This document shows positions 41,463 through 53,700 of a stretch of 64,000 nt of DNA, one piece after another; the stretch's first letter is position 1, and the number at the start of each line of letters is the position of its first letter. The stretch covers positions 62,001 to 126,000 of the forward strand of contig SWBL01000049.1 in assembly GCA_024195585.1 (NCBI GenBank). The letters run 5' to 3'. Made by a program: the position numbers and the translations under genes. Source of the stretch: Aureobasidium sp. EXF-3400 (lineage: Eukaryota > Ascomycota > Dothideomycetes > Dothideales > Saccotheciaceae). The notes beneath the pieces were generated by a model that did no database searches, had not been told where the DNA came from, and saw only the letters and a program-made list of their open reading frames with translations.

Positions 41463-44400
41463 TGTAGTGATTGATGCTTTGTTGATCGTCATGCAATACC
41501 GATTGTTGACGCTGGTGATGACGTTCGAGCTCAAAATGTTGTGCTATACTCTTCCGTGTGTCAGTCTCCGCACAAATCGAGACTGCAAATCTCACGTCTT
41601 GAACCTGGCGGAATGAATCAACCCAAGTTCAAAGCACTATGTATACAAACCTAATCAGAACAGAAGCCTCTTCACTTCTTAGCCATACGGCGTTCATCTT
41701 AATTCCTGCTTAGTAGAGACTAGCTAATCTCTATTCGTTACTAGATAGAGTAATATCTACACCTCGCCACCATCTCACCAGGACAAATCGGCAGCTGGAC
41801 TGCAAAGTTGGATGCAACTCTGTCGTCTCTCCGAAGACCACATCGATCTAGCATCGAGAATACAGGTATTGCCCAAACACTTAGGTAAGAGGGGAGAAAA
41901 AGAGATCAGGTCCCTGACTCAATCCTCATGCTCTGTCTCCCAAAGAAGAGGCCTCAGCATAATGCAATTGAGCGCAAAAGCTTTGTGTTTTCTGCTCAAT
42001 GAGGGATATGAGATGTTAGTGAGATTACAGATACATGGACCTCGTTGATCTGGGTGTCGAGATACTTTGTCTGGCTACCGGATCTGTCTGTGGTGACTCT
42101 GCTGCTGCATTTCTTTCCCTGGCTTTTAACCTGATCATCTCTCGCCATTGGAAAGATGCCATACGACTGTGTGATGAAAAGAGTTTGCCTCAAGCCTCTA
42201 CCGATGTAAGAGGTTTATATATACTAACGACGTTGTTTTTGGGACGATATGTGATTTTCACGCGAGATCTTCATATGCTAGTAATCTCAGCTTATGGGGA
42301 ATGGTGTAGATTAGTGGTTTTGCTTATCGATGTTTCTAATGACTTTGAGCTCAAATACTGTCCAGTGCTCTTCTATGTACTTGATAGTATCGCTGCTTGC
42401 CATACAGATATACTGAAATCGATGAAGCGTCAGGACTCAGAAGGACATCTGATACCCAGCAATATTCGCTACTGAGCTGGATACAAATGATCACAGTCCT
42501 TCTTTCCATTCGTGTACCTAGGCATGTTTAGACATATCAAGGACCGAAATGGGATTCGCGACTACGAGCTATGCTGGTTTCAGCTGCACCTTCGTGCGGA
42601 TAAAATTCATCGGGCAGTGAGGCAAGACGGGTGAGAAGGCGTGCCGGAGCAGGTGAAGAGGTCAATGGAGCTCTATCTCTCCACAAAATCTCCAGTGTTG
42701 AGAGTCTAGAGCTGATGTAAGCGACTAGATTCTCTCCCAGCAGCGGAGATATGAGACGATAACAAAAGGTTTATAGACCTAATTGCTTTAGCATCAAGGT
42801 AGATGGAGAGATTTAATCACTACCGAAGTCTTCGCTAAGATCAGCGTCTCTGCGGGTGAGTGTGTCGCGGACAAGGCGAATGATTCTGCGTTGCTGCAAG
42901 GAATCGAGGTCGACTGGACTAGAATGATTCGGATATGGACTCTATATATAAAAACAGGTTTTTGTATACATATCGACGATTGTGAAGTAGTATGCAGTCC
43001 CGCTTGTTGGTGTTGAATGACTGTGAAAACGATTAAGTTTTCTTTCTTTCCCATGTGCTAGTCTTGTTTCATATTAGATGTGAACACTGGCTGCTACTGG
43101 AAACTTATTCTAAGGTCGAATATCTGAACTGCAATCATGTTGAATGGATGCTGCTAGTTACCTGGCAAAAGAGTAGAGTCCAAGAACTGATCGTAAACAC
43201 ACTTTCTCCTCGTAAGTTTGTGTATTGCTTAGTCACTCTGAAAGGTTAGCTTCTTGATACAAGAACAAAAACTTCAACTTGAACTCCCTCGAATGGTTAA
43301 GCACTGGCGTAGGACATACGCACCTGTTACATAGCTAACTAACACTCGAACACCTGGGATGAATGTCCCAATACACTGTTATCACTTTGACCCACAGGCA
43401 CTGTAAGCAGGTAACGAGGTCAATGAATCCTTATCTCCCTGCTACTCTCTGTTATTGAGAGCCTGTAGCTGATGTAAATGATACTATTTCCTTCTCGCAG
43501 GAGATGCAATGCCAAGACAAAAGGTATACGAACCTCGTTGATCATCTAGGTGGATGCAGAGATATACATGCTACCAGAGCCAAACATACATTGCAGGAGT
43601 TGACGGGCTCTCCAGCAGATCGGCAACGTCTCTTCCAGTCTCATGCTGGTGACAGCAGACTGAGGAGTGATGATCTTCGATGTCCGTTGTTGGTAGTTGT
43701 AGTTGTGTTGGCGTTTATATTTATTGGGACGGCAATTATGACTACATGTTTGATTGTGTCTGGACTGGAATTCTGTTCATCTCTCAGCTCTCGAGACGAC
43801 ATGGGATTTTGAGGGGAATAATTCTCTGCATGCCTCAGTTGTTGATGCTTGACTGGGAAGATGTTGGGACAGACTTGTGGTTATGGATTTAGACGATGGA
43901 GGATTGGTTTCTTTCTGCATGTGATAGAGTCTGGATAGAGGGTTTGTGAACAAGATATTGGTTATGTTTGAATGGTCGACTACGTGATCAATATTGGTCC
44001 ATTGATCAGGTATAACAGGATTCGTAGATACTCGTATGCGAAGTGATGACACCTTCTAGAATCTGTGATACACCAACCGCATTGGAATGTAATGCATATA
44101 ACTCATTCCCAACTTCCTGACTTCTTCTTGAAAGTGGATATTCAGAAGAAGACTTCATGGTCGTGTCGTTCACCGCGAACGTGCAGACTTAGAGAAGTCG
44201 AGAACGAGATATATTCGACGTAAGAAATCTAAACATCATTCAAACAAGACAGAAAGAGACGAGGTCCACGAATCTGAACACAGGAATCCATCTCCTACAG
44301 AAGAACATGACAGAGATGCGTGGTACATAATTCTGTGGCTGTCGCTCGTTTATAGATAGAAGAGATTTGTACGGGATCATATACCTGCTTGATTCATGGG

Positions 44401-44764
44401 GCATACAGTCCTAGATCAAGTACCGCAGAGGAATCCCGTAGGAAGGGCGTCCTGTGAGACGGATTCGTCCACGACGCTTGGAGTAGTCGATGCCCATGTG
44501 GGTAGGGAGCTGTGTTATTCGTAAGCTGAATAGTCCTTTTGTAGCTAACAACTTACTGCGATCAAAGTCAAGTTGATAGTATCAGTCGTTAGTGTATATT
44601 AGTACTTCATAAGTCATATTGTCAGACTCCATACCTCGGTTTGCAAAATTGATATAATGGTCTTTGATAGGTTGGAGATGGCGTTCCTCCTATCAAACTA
44701 TGTATGGGAGACAATGGAATTGACGGTGAAATAATCGATTGAGTATCTTTCTAGCGTCTCTTGA
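41463..44764. other. Gene-poor region with diverged short duplications
   Basis: No gene I can support. A 146-codon plus frame at 42035-42475 and a 102-codon frame at 43504-43812 share a weak motif (D/N-LVD-x-LG...AT). They sit in the diverged repeats listed separately, so they are more likely relics than genes. The rest is AT-rich with short frames on both strands. Confidence 0.45.
41990..43600 (+). repeat. Three diverged copies of a dispersed repeat
   Basis: Segments near 42650-42830 and 43400-43590 match over about 180 bp. Shared blocks include AGCAGGT, GAGGTCAATG, TTGAGAG, AGCTGATGTAA and ACAAAAGGT, in the same order. A third segment near 41995-42085 shares ACCTCGTTGATC and the following GAGATA block with the copy at 43535. 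Spacing is about 750 bp. Many substitutions and small indels show the copies are old. Confidence 0.6.
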
Positions 44765-45313
44765 TCAGGTAAGAATGACTGCGACAGGAGATTGGAAGAT
44801 ACTGGATCCAATTTCGATGTCTCTTCCTAGTACCTGCCTCTCGCTAGTCGCTACACAAACTAGGCTGGTATCTGTGAGTATATAGTCCGTACCTTTATCA
44901 TTCCGGATTCTTTGCTGTGAGAAACGTCCCCAACGCTGGAGGAATTGTCTCGTTGTGAGAGACAAAATGGAAAACGAGAGATTGTGGTGCCAATTCATCA
45001 CGAAACAGTGCGTAAGCAGTGAAACAGGATTGAAGAGAAGAAGATGGGGTCCATGACTCTGATACTCAAAGTTCATCTCCCAAGAGGGATTGGAGCATGC
45101 GAGATATGCCGTGAGACTATCGCGTATCGAGAGAGACGATGTGCCATGAGAGGGGTCATAGACCTGGTTCATCCATGTAGATACAGTCTTATCATCGGGG
45201 GCGCAAGCATAGCTACTCTCCGTGAAGGCGACTCGCAAATGCAGCTTCATGCAAATGTCACACAACCAGTGATCTGGTAGATCGCGATGCAACAATTCGA
45301 GAGTTCGCAACAA
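44765..45313 (-). pseudogene. Fragment of a fungal CxxC-LH hypothetical protein family
   Basis: A 182-codon frame beginning LRTLELLHRDLPDHWLCDIC with KLH after it. Further on it has HCFVMNWHH and a WGRF segment. As I recall them, these resemble an abundant family of fungal hypothetical proteins, often with an F-box, that has paired cysteines followed by LH. The N-terminal part appears in another frame (45247-45468), and the cysteine-rich C-terminal third is missing. I read it as a broken copy. A short real gene cannot be excluded. Confidence 0.35.
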
Positions 45314-46010
45314 CTCATGATTGAGAATAGAGCGGTTATTGTACTAGCTGTGGCTAAAGATGTATAGGATTCACGCTCTGTTGAGAGATGGGAGATACGT
45401 ATACAGGACCACAGACCTGATTTTGTGATGCGGATGCAACAACGCGACCATGGAGTCATGGACGTCAAGACCTTCAGTAGGGGAAGCTAGCTAGAAGCAT
45501 GAACAACTTTGGCGAGTCTGGAGTCTTGCAGGTGCCATTTTGCCTCTGGTCGCCTTCCTTTCTCATACCTCATATAGAACATGATCTTCACATGGAGCTT
45601 TTCTCACACTTACACACCTGCCTGTTCAATGCTCTTGTCTTTGGGGAAATATAAGAGAGTAAACGTGATTGAACTTTTGTAACTCGATTGGCCTTGCCGG
45701 AGGTTTCTGCGCTTGGCGTTACCACAAAGGAAGGCACAACTTGGTATTGAATTGACCTCCTGATACGGATCATGGAGTCAATGGATTGGGTATGGTTTTG
45801 ATCAGTGGGCCTGAAGGAGTGAAAGGGAGTACAGTAGATGAGTGGTTGAGGCGGTAGTGTTTTTGAGATAGAATTCCCAAGCGACGAAGGATGAACATTA
45901 ATGTTAAACATGAAGTATATACAAAATACAAACAAGATTCCGAGAGAACAACCAGCTGCCCAGCAGCTTGGATGTACCAACGACTTTTCCTTCCCAAGAC
46001 CATACTTCCG
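45314..46010. other. Intergenic region, 3' side of aspartic protease
   Basis: About 700 bp with only short frames. It contains possible upstream remains of the fragment at 44765-45313 and the AT-rich 3' flank of the protease gene. Confidence 0.4.
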
Positions 46011-47225
46011 CTAGTATAACTTCTTCGCGGCAAATCCAATTTGCGGTTTGGCAGCCACCTGCGAAAACACAACAAACTGACTCTTCAAAAAGACATCTCC
46101 CAAAATGCTGAATCCAATGCCAGTATCAGCTTGCATGCCTCCAAAGCACATGTTGTTCCCAAGCGATGCATAATTCATGTATGAGCCCGGTACAGTGAAC
46201 GGCTTGCCACCAATCACTAGAGTCAAAGTCGGCAGCTTCGTGTTGCAAGAAAAGACCCAACCACCCTGATAGTCGCTGTATACAGCGCCCTTGGCTTGCT
46301 TGTAGTATGCGTTGACAACATCGGATGGTAGAAGCAAGAGACTTGTACCCGTGTCAGCCACGCAGCTGTAGGTCTTGCTGACTTTAGCACCACTGCCAAC
46401 TGCATATCCGCCTGCGGGAAACTGCCAGAAGCCACCACTGGTGCTAAGATTGACATATGTGATGCTTCCGGTGTATTTTGCAGGGTCAATGTAACCAAAG
46501 TCGTAGCTGCCTGGAGCTCCTTTCTTCAGATCTGCAGTGAAGACAGCTTTGGATAGCTGTGGTTTGACAGTGTCGAAGAAGTTGTTCTGTTGATAGGGCA
46601 TAACGGTGTTGACATCACTGAAAGCCAGTCCAAGAATACCGTCGCTCTCAATATCCGAGATCATGCTGGAGGAAACCGATGTCGCTGCTTCGACAGCTTG
46701 TGAGGTCGCAGTGGCACTTCCAACGACGACCTTGTCAGCAAAGACTTTGCCGCTCGCGCCTGAGCCATCTCCGTAAGTGATGTCCCAGCTGTAACCGGGC
46801 ATCAAATTTGCATTGTTCGAGTTGTAGTAAGCATGGCCAGATCGCTGTGATGAAGGTTGCAGATTCGAGTAGACCCAGAGATCTGCACTGCCGGTATCGA
46901 AGTTGAGGTTCAAAGTCTTGCCTCCTACGGTGACAGGACAGAGGTAGGAAACATCGCTATCTTCCGGTGATGCTGCGACTGTGGCGGCTACTGTTGCTGA
47001 TGCTGCTGCTTTCCGGACAGGACTCGGGGCGGATGCTCCTGCTTTCGCATACTTTGCGTATACTTGCAGAAGTCGTTGTGCAGGAGGCTTGGTGGTTGTG
47101 TTGGAGTTGAGTATTTGGCCTAGGGTGAAAACAGCCTTCCCTTTGACGTCGGCCTTTGTTAATGGCTGGCTCTGGCACAAACTGTACAGTGCCGTGGTAG
47201 CGATCAGGATTTGAGAAAGAGACAT
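46011..47225 (-). CDS. Secreted pepsin-type aspartic protease (A1, aspergillopepsin-like)
   Basis: 404 aa, single exon. I place the start at 47225 (MSLSQILIATTALYSLCQSQ), a clear signal peptide, although the frame extends 25 codons upstream. A propeptide to about residue 85 (KGKAVFTLGQILNSN...VYAKYAK) is typical of fungal pepsins. The mature enzyme has both catalytic motifs, FDTGSADLW with Asp110 and ADTGTSLLLL with Asp291. The flap segment ITYGDGSGASG and the C-terminal ILGDVFLKSQFVVF are also present. One disulfide pair is likely (SCNTK...NNMCFGG). It cleaves proteins at acid pH outside the cell. A GTATAAC element lies about 100 nt upstream. It is divergent from the GMC gene across 1.4 kb. 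Confidence 0.93.
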   Translation of the reverse strand: MSLSQILIATTALYSLCQSQPLTKADVKGKAVFTLGQILNSNTTTKPPAQRLLQVYAKYAKAGASAPSPVRKAAASATVAATVAASPEDSDVSYLCPVTVGGKTLNLNFDTGSADLWVYSNLQPSSQRSGHAYYNSNNANLMPGYSWDITYGDGSGASGKVFADKVVVGSATATSQAVEAATSVSSSMISDIESDGILGLAFSDVNTVMPYQQNNFFDTVKPQLSKAVFTADLKKGAPGSYDFGYIDPAKYTGSITYVNLSTSGGFWQFPAGGYAVGSGAKVSKTYSCVADTGTSLLLLPSDVVNAYYKQAKGAVYSDYQGGWVFSCNTKLPTLTLVIGGKPFTVPGSYMNYASLGNNMCFGGMQADTGIGFSILGDVFLKSQFVVFSQVAAKPQIGFAAKKLY

Positions 47226-48624
47226 CTTGAAATGAATGCCACAACCAGTACTGAGAGGAGGTGAAGGCAATGTGGAGAGTCGAGCATGGCATTCGTTCAA
47301 CTTAAGTTCTTGCTTTCAACAAAGACGTTATACATCCAGCCAGAATCGCCGTTGAAGATGTTTTGGACGCCACCAGCTCCGCCCGCTGTTTAGAGACATT
47401 TGAGTTGAGTCGCAATCCAGAGTCCAGTCGACCGTCTGAGACTCGCCTCAGGAGATAATCTGTATATTTCTTTTACTAGAGCTCAAAACCAATAGCTGTA
47501 GCGGCACAGGCGTCCTGGCGCAGACTGTATGCTGGCTCAGAGATGTGCCCTAGATGCGGAAACATAGTTGTGTTCGACGAAACAGTTCAATTTATTCCGA
47601 GGTCTGGCTTCGACACAAACGATTTTCTGTCATGCTTCAAGCAACCCACAGAAGGTGTATAACAAGTATTGAACCTTGAGGACGGTCGTGGCGATGGCCG
47701 TTGAGCGTGATTCGGTTCATATCTAACGACCGCTCGACGTGCCGTGTAAGCTAGGACGCGTTCTCACTTGAGAGGACGTCATGCCGTACTTGTGCTGAGT
47801 ATTGTCGTAAGCTGAGAATGCTAGTTTCGCATTTGAAAACAATTATGGTGAAAGAGGTTCTTTGTTGAAAGATGGTCGAGTTCTGATCAGTCCAAGTCCT
47901 GGTCGCGGAGGCGCTGGTCAAAGCTTCTGTTGTTTACAGCCGCCAAGCTGTAATTTACCCCTGGAACCCCCTAAAAGCTGACTCCTCCTGCCAGCTTCGA
48001 AATCCTCGGCTCTTCTTTCTCCTTGCCAAAGCTTTCATCTTGTTACTGTACAAGACGACAGCTGAGAAGACGCCTCTCCTGACACATGTAACGATGCTCA
48101 CCACCTTCAAGACGTGAGATTCATTGATATGTATCTGACATTAGTTCTTGACTTCCAAGCTGCAGCTCCAAGAAAATTCAGAACATAGCGCGCAGACAAG
48201 GACCGTGTTCTACCATAGACACAACTTCGCTTGCATGCACGTGTAAGCAAATGTGGATCTCGATACACTAATATCGCGACACAATACGATAAACATCCTT
48301 CAGGAACTATCAGACGTGTTTGAGCCGTGAGGTAGATTTCAGGAAGGATTCAGGATGAACAATGTAGATTGATCTCACCACATCCTTGTCAGATGCGCGA
48401 CGCCAAAGAGGGGTCGAGTCTTGGACTAGCATCGTCAGTATGGATCGCAAGCTCCTTACAGGCTGACTGAACCTAACACAAAGACACCATCTGCTCAAAG
48501 TGGCAACATGCTAGGCGCCAAACCTATCTACCTTATAGCCAAGTATGGAGTAGCTTTTACGACCAGAAACGTATAAAGTCACCGAGCTCCTCTACTCATT
48601 CAACACTATACATCACTAATCACC
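47226..48624. other. Divergent intergenic region, protease / GMC oxidoreductase
   Basis: 1.4 kb with no supported gene; the longest frame is 62 codons. It should hold the promoters of both secreted or metabolic neighbours. No clear operator or repeat was found by eye. Confidence 0.45.
48572..48577 (+). promoter_or_regulatory. TATA box of GMC oxidoreductase gene
   Basis: TATAAA lies 53 nt upstream of the ATG at 48625, followed by a CT/CA-rich leader. This is a good core promoter match. Confidence 0.55.
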
Positions 48625-50727
48625 ATGTCCGACACCACTGACACTAATGGCCAGAGCGAGGGGTTATTTGGTATTGACAATGCTCCAACTTCCCTTCCAG
48701 CACTTGCTGCCTGCGCTCGAGGCTTTTTATCCGAAAGCTACGACTTTATCGTTATCGGCGGTGGTACTGCTGGTCTCGCTGTTGCTGCACGCTTGACTGA
48801 GGACCCCGATATCGTCGTTGGAGTACTCGAAGTCGGCAAATCGAGACTCGATGACCCGCTCGTTGACACCCCCGCTACCTTCCCACAGCTGTTGGGTACT
48901 CCCGAATATGATCATTGCTTCAAGTCGGTACCACAGGTAGGTCTGATTTACAACTCGCATGGAGTGCATTCTGACAGCGACATCAGGAAGGTAACCGCGG
49001 AATCATTCATCACTTGTGCAGAGGAAAGGCTCTCGGAGGCTCGAGCGCCATTAACTATATGCTGTCAGTATTCCCTCGTACCCTCACATCGTTGATCGTA
49101 GGTTTATACTGATATCTTCAGCTACGTCCGTGGATCCGATGCAGATTATGATGACTGGGCAGATCTAGTAGGCGATTCCGGTTGGTCTTCCAAAGCTCTC
49201 AAACCATATATGCGTAAGCATGAGACCCTCGAGAAGATCGACGAATCAATTCTGGATCAGACCGACTATCCTCATGTTGGCGAGCATCATGGAGCAGATG
49301 GTCCAGTACATACATCTTTCAACGACAGCTCATTCCCTATTGGTGACTCAACGATCAAAGCGATGGATGAAGTCGCTGGTCTGTCTAAGAAACCAACGGA
49401 TCCTTGGAGTGGCGATCACATCGGCTTCTTCAACACGCTCGGTGCTGTCGCTAGATCTGGACCTTACAAGGGAAAGAGAAGCTATGCTGCTCGTGGCTAC
49501 TTCCATGCGAATGCCAGCCGACCAAACTTGAAAGTGCTTTGTGAGGCACAAGTCAACAAGATTGTTATCGAAGACGGTGTCGCCACAGGGGTAGAGTTCG
49601 TCTTTGACGGCATGCACGAAACTGTCTATGTCAAGAAAGAGGTAATCTTGTGTGGCGGCGTGATAAACTCGCCACAAATTTTGGAGCTCTCTGGTGTCGG
49701 TCGACGTGATGTCCTTGAACATGCTGGCGTTGAGTGTAAGGTCGAGCTTCCTGGTGTTGGCGAGAATCTGCAGGACCATGCTTGTGCTGTGCTCGGCCTG
49801 AATCTCAAGCCTGGCAACATGACTCTTGACATCCTCGGCGACCCGGATACGATGGAAGCAGCCATGAAAGCTTACGTGGAGCACCAACGAGGACCTCTGA
49901 CTTCCATAGCCAGCACACAGGGCTTCCTTCCTTACAAAGCCCATGTCTCTGCCGAAGAGTTGAAGAACACTATTGACAGTATTCGCGCGATTCAAAACAG
50001 CCCCAATACGACATCATTCTACAAAAGACAGCTCGATCAGGTAATCGCTCATCTCGAAAGCGACAAGTCTGGAAATCTGCAGTATATCATGATCCCGGCT
50101 GGAGTGGACTATGATGCCATTAGTACACAGAAGGTCTTTCCTCCACCTGACAATACTGGTCCTCATAGGATGGTGCTGGCGACATGTCTGCAATATCCCG
50201 TTTCTCGTGGTTCGTGTCACGTCAATGATTCCGGTAAGTAGATCATGGTTGGATTTCGGATAACTCGTTCTCTGACGAACCGTACAATAGACCCATCGAA
50301 GCATCCTGTCATTGACCCTGGGTTCTTGAGCCATCCTGCCGACGTTACCGTCCTGGCAGCTGGTCTCCATTTCGCCCACAAAGCGACTAAGACCTCACAC
50401 CTCGCTCCTTTGATCAGGGAACGATCCTATCCACCCGCATCCCGAAATCTCGACAATGCCACCGATCGTGAAGAAGCAGTCAGAGACTGGGTCATGGGAG
50501 AGTACCATCTGATCGGCACCTGCGCGATGGGGGAAGTCGTGGACAGCAAACTGCGAGTCAAGGGTGTTAAAGGACTGAGGGTTGTGGATGCGAGCGTGTT
50601 CCCGAACCATGTCAGTGGCAACATCTGTAGCAGTGTATACACTGTGGCAGAAAAAGCCGCCGATCTCATCAAGGAGGACTGGGGTATTGAGAGTGAGGTA
50701 CCAGAGCTTACCAAGTTGAAGCTGTGA
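48625..50727 (+). CDS. GMC-family FAD oxidoreductase (choline dehydrogenase / alcohol oxidase type)
   Basis: Four exons: 48625-48936, 48987-49063, 49122-50233 and 50291-50727. The introns are 50, 58 and 57 nt (GTAGGT, GTCAGT, GTAAGT donors; all AG ends), giving 645 aa. The N-terminal FAD-binding motif is VIGGGTAGLAVAARL, with the ribose-binding Glu in VLEVG. Exon 2 supplies the GMC signature GKALGGSSAINYM. The second signature is GGVINSPQILELSGVG. The C-terminal catalytic part has YHLIGTCAMG and FPNHVSGNICSSVYTVAEKAA. There is no signal peptide, so it is probably intracellular. Substrate alcohol unknown. Neighbours do not suggest a pathway. Confidence 0.92.
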
Positions 50728-53700
50728 GGTCATGCTATGCAGGATTTTCGAACATGAATCAGTCCTTACAGAACTGTATCGCTTGAGTATGTATGCAGCC
50801 TTTCTTCTGTTGATACACAATGATAACGCAAGCGTCTCTCGAACTGTGCTCAGTCGTTGTCACCACTGTTACTAAATTTTGATTATCTCGTGGTCACCGC
50901 TGTCCCTCTGATTGTAACCGCAAGTGCCTGATAGCTCCTTTTTCGTCCAAGAAAAGAGCGTGTGTTTGAATCTCTGCTAGCTCTTCTCTATCGATGCCCT
51001 TTTTACCTTAATTTTCATCGGTAGTTGAAGGTAATATACTTGAGGAGGAACGAGCCAAGTCCACTCATCCTTTGTTATGAGTAGACAGTTCATCAATCCA
51101 AACCTATATTCTCCTATAAAATGCTTTCTATCTCCCCAAAAACTCTCGGAGACATATCCCAGGGGTCGGTCAATTTCTCCCAAGACAATGGTCGAAGCTC
51201 CCTCCAGAACCACTATCGCCGAACTTCGATTTCTCGCCTGTTGCGCCGCAAGGGGCTCGCATGGGCAAAGGGATCACTATATCGGGTCCATGACTCTCCT
51301 AATTCTCGAGTCTCTCTCAAAGAACTACAATTTTGCTTTGACCGAAATACGGTAACCTAGAGCAGTATCACTGACCTGTGAACCCCTTTGCCATGTCTGT
51401 GCTCCAGCATTTCTACAACTGTCGATTGTAGCCTTGATAGCAATCTCTCGATCTCACTCATCTGGGCTGTCTCGTTACTCCAGCCTTTGTATGCCATAAA
51501 AGATCGTGGAATTTCATCTTTATACTTTGATGTTTGCATGTCTTTCTTATTGGTGATTGTCAAACTGTTCTTTACATTTTTTGTAAGGGTCGATTCGACT
51601 GAGTAAATTTATCTCGCGTCACAAGAAGGTCAACTTTACTCGATGCTCCGGCGAGATGCAGTTATGAGAAGTCAATTAGTGATGCTTCAGGCGGCAGATA
51701 TCGCGGGAACACCATCACAACTTAAGGTGTTGGCGCGGTCAGGAATGTAAAATTAGCGATCTTGATAAGCAAAGCAGGAAGCGACCGCGTACCTCCAAGT
51801 GAAGCAACAAAACCATCCATGTCCCCTTCACTTCCCCTCTCCACATCATAATCCAACAAACCCCGTCACTTCTCAGCAAATCGGTAAGTTGGTCTACCTG
51901 GTAACCACACATTTGCGATAAAACTCCAGAGAGTTTCCTGCAGAGGTCGTCGGTTCGATCCTCATGATAAGCAGAAACTTTTCACTCTATACTTGCAAAG
52001 GTAGAATACTTTGTAAGATGGAGGGGGTTTTCCCTAGCAGCTAAGAGGCTGCTTGGTTTTTTGCTGATTTGAGGTTATCAGTTCAACTTTGATGGTATGC
52101 GGAATTTCTTTTTTACTTGTAAAGGTAGAATAATCTACAAGCGAGATGGGTTGTTTCCCCCAAGCCGCGCTATAGCGAACTGGTTATTGTTTTGTCTATT
52201 CAGCATAGAGACAAACCCTTGAGACTTAGGACAGTCACTCGCCAGACTTGAAAGCCTAGGTCTGTGACTCCTGAAAGGTTGATTGAATTCTCATGTCAAG
52301 CCACAGTCGCAGAATATGGTGTATAAATTGCCATGAGGAAACATCATGTTTTGATCAATACGAGAAACTCAAGAACTACGACTACCAGCATCGAGTCGCT
52401 CAATCTCGATCTGGCTGATTGATTTCGAGCAAGGGAAAAGATCTCGAGGAAAAATTCAAGTCACAGAGCTTAGACCGAGTCAGGATTGATCAGGCCCCCA
52501 ATCCACAGTCTACAGATATGAGCTCCTTGTCGAAAAATTGCAGATTCGTGGAGATTATGTATCTACTCTTGATCACAGATCTGATACATTACTTTGTTAC
52601 GCTCTCTCAACATCCAGAGTCTTCAACCTAGATACAACACCATATTGCCTATAACGGCGAAAGAACAAGCAAGCGTACTCGGGATGGTATGTGATTGCAA
52701 CCAGGCTGTCCCATCATTGACAGAGTTTTATACTAGACAGTTGCCCGCTATTCACTTATGATATGTATCGTGGGCGATGTGTGTTGCACTCGTTCATGTA
52801 AAGACACTCGATCAACAGACCGGTTGTATCTTCACTCTATCTGCAGTATCTCAGTCACTATAAACACCCACCAACTATCGTAGAGAGGTAACGCAGCAGG
52901 CATCAGACAAGAACTGCATGGCTCGAAAGACAGGAAGTATGCGATAAGATCTCTGTGGAGGTCTGGTCCCAACAAATCTGATACAAATTCGTGATCACAG
53001 TGTACGAGCAGGAAGTGACCTGGTCTCTCACCCCTGACTTTCTACCACAATTTCCTCTCGAAGATATATTAGATCAGTGGAAACACTGAACATGATCTTA
53101 GACTCACAGACCTGATACTTCTCTTAACCCTCCTTCCGAGGAACAGTGGTGCTCAGAGATGGAGTCACACGCCTCAAAAGCAACAACGTGTTTCTTTCAT
53201 CTCAAACAAGAGCCTCTCATCTTGCTTGATGGAGATTGTGGGAAGGAATTCAGTCTACTGCACTGCATCTTGATATATACAGTGCATAAATAACGGCTGT
53301 TTGCGTAGGCTTAGTACAACTGTTAGCATACGACAAGACACCGCAACCAGACATCGGTCAGAAGACAAGAACTGGATGGCCCTGAAGAAATGTTCTTCCG
53401 AAAACTTGGGACGATCTCCGAATTTAGTCAACTACACCGTAGCTAGACTTGCGGACTCCGTGGCTCTCTAAACATCACATGCCAGACAATCTGCGATATC
53501 GTATGAGAGCGCCATGACACCAAGCTGGTATCTAAAGTAGAGTGGACCGGAAACCTGCGTTCGCACCACTCGCAAGCTGCCGACAATCACGTTGATCTTT
53601 TGCTCGGCCTACTGGTGAGCTGAATACATGTTGAAGTACATACTGAGCGGGACACCGTCCGAAGTGCAGGGGAATGATCAGGTCCCCGTACCCTGAAACA

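Noticed and set aside
42035..42475. 146-codon plus frame as a gene
   Set aside because: It lies in the diverged repeat family and has no recognisable domain, so it is more likely a relic.
46011..50727. Secondary-metabolite cluster around protease and GMC oxidoreductase
   Set aside because: No synthase, transporter or regulator is present nearby; the two genes are divergent across 1.4 kb and functionally unrelated.
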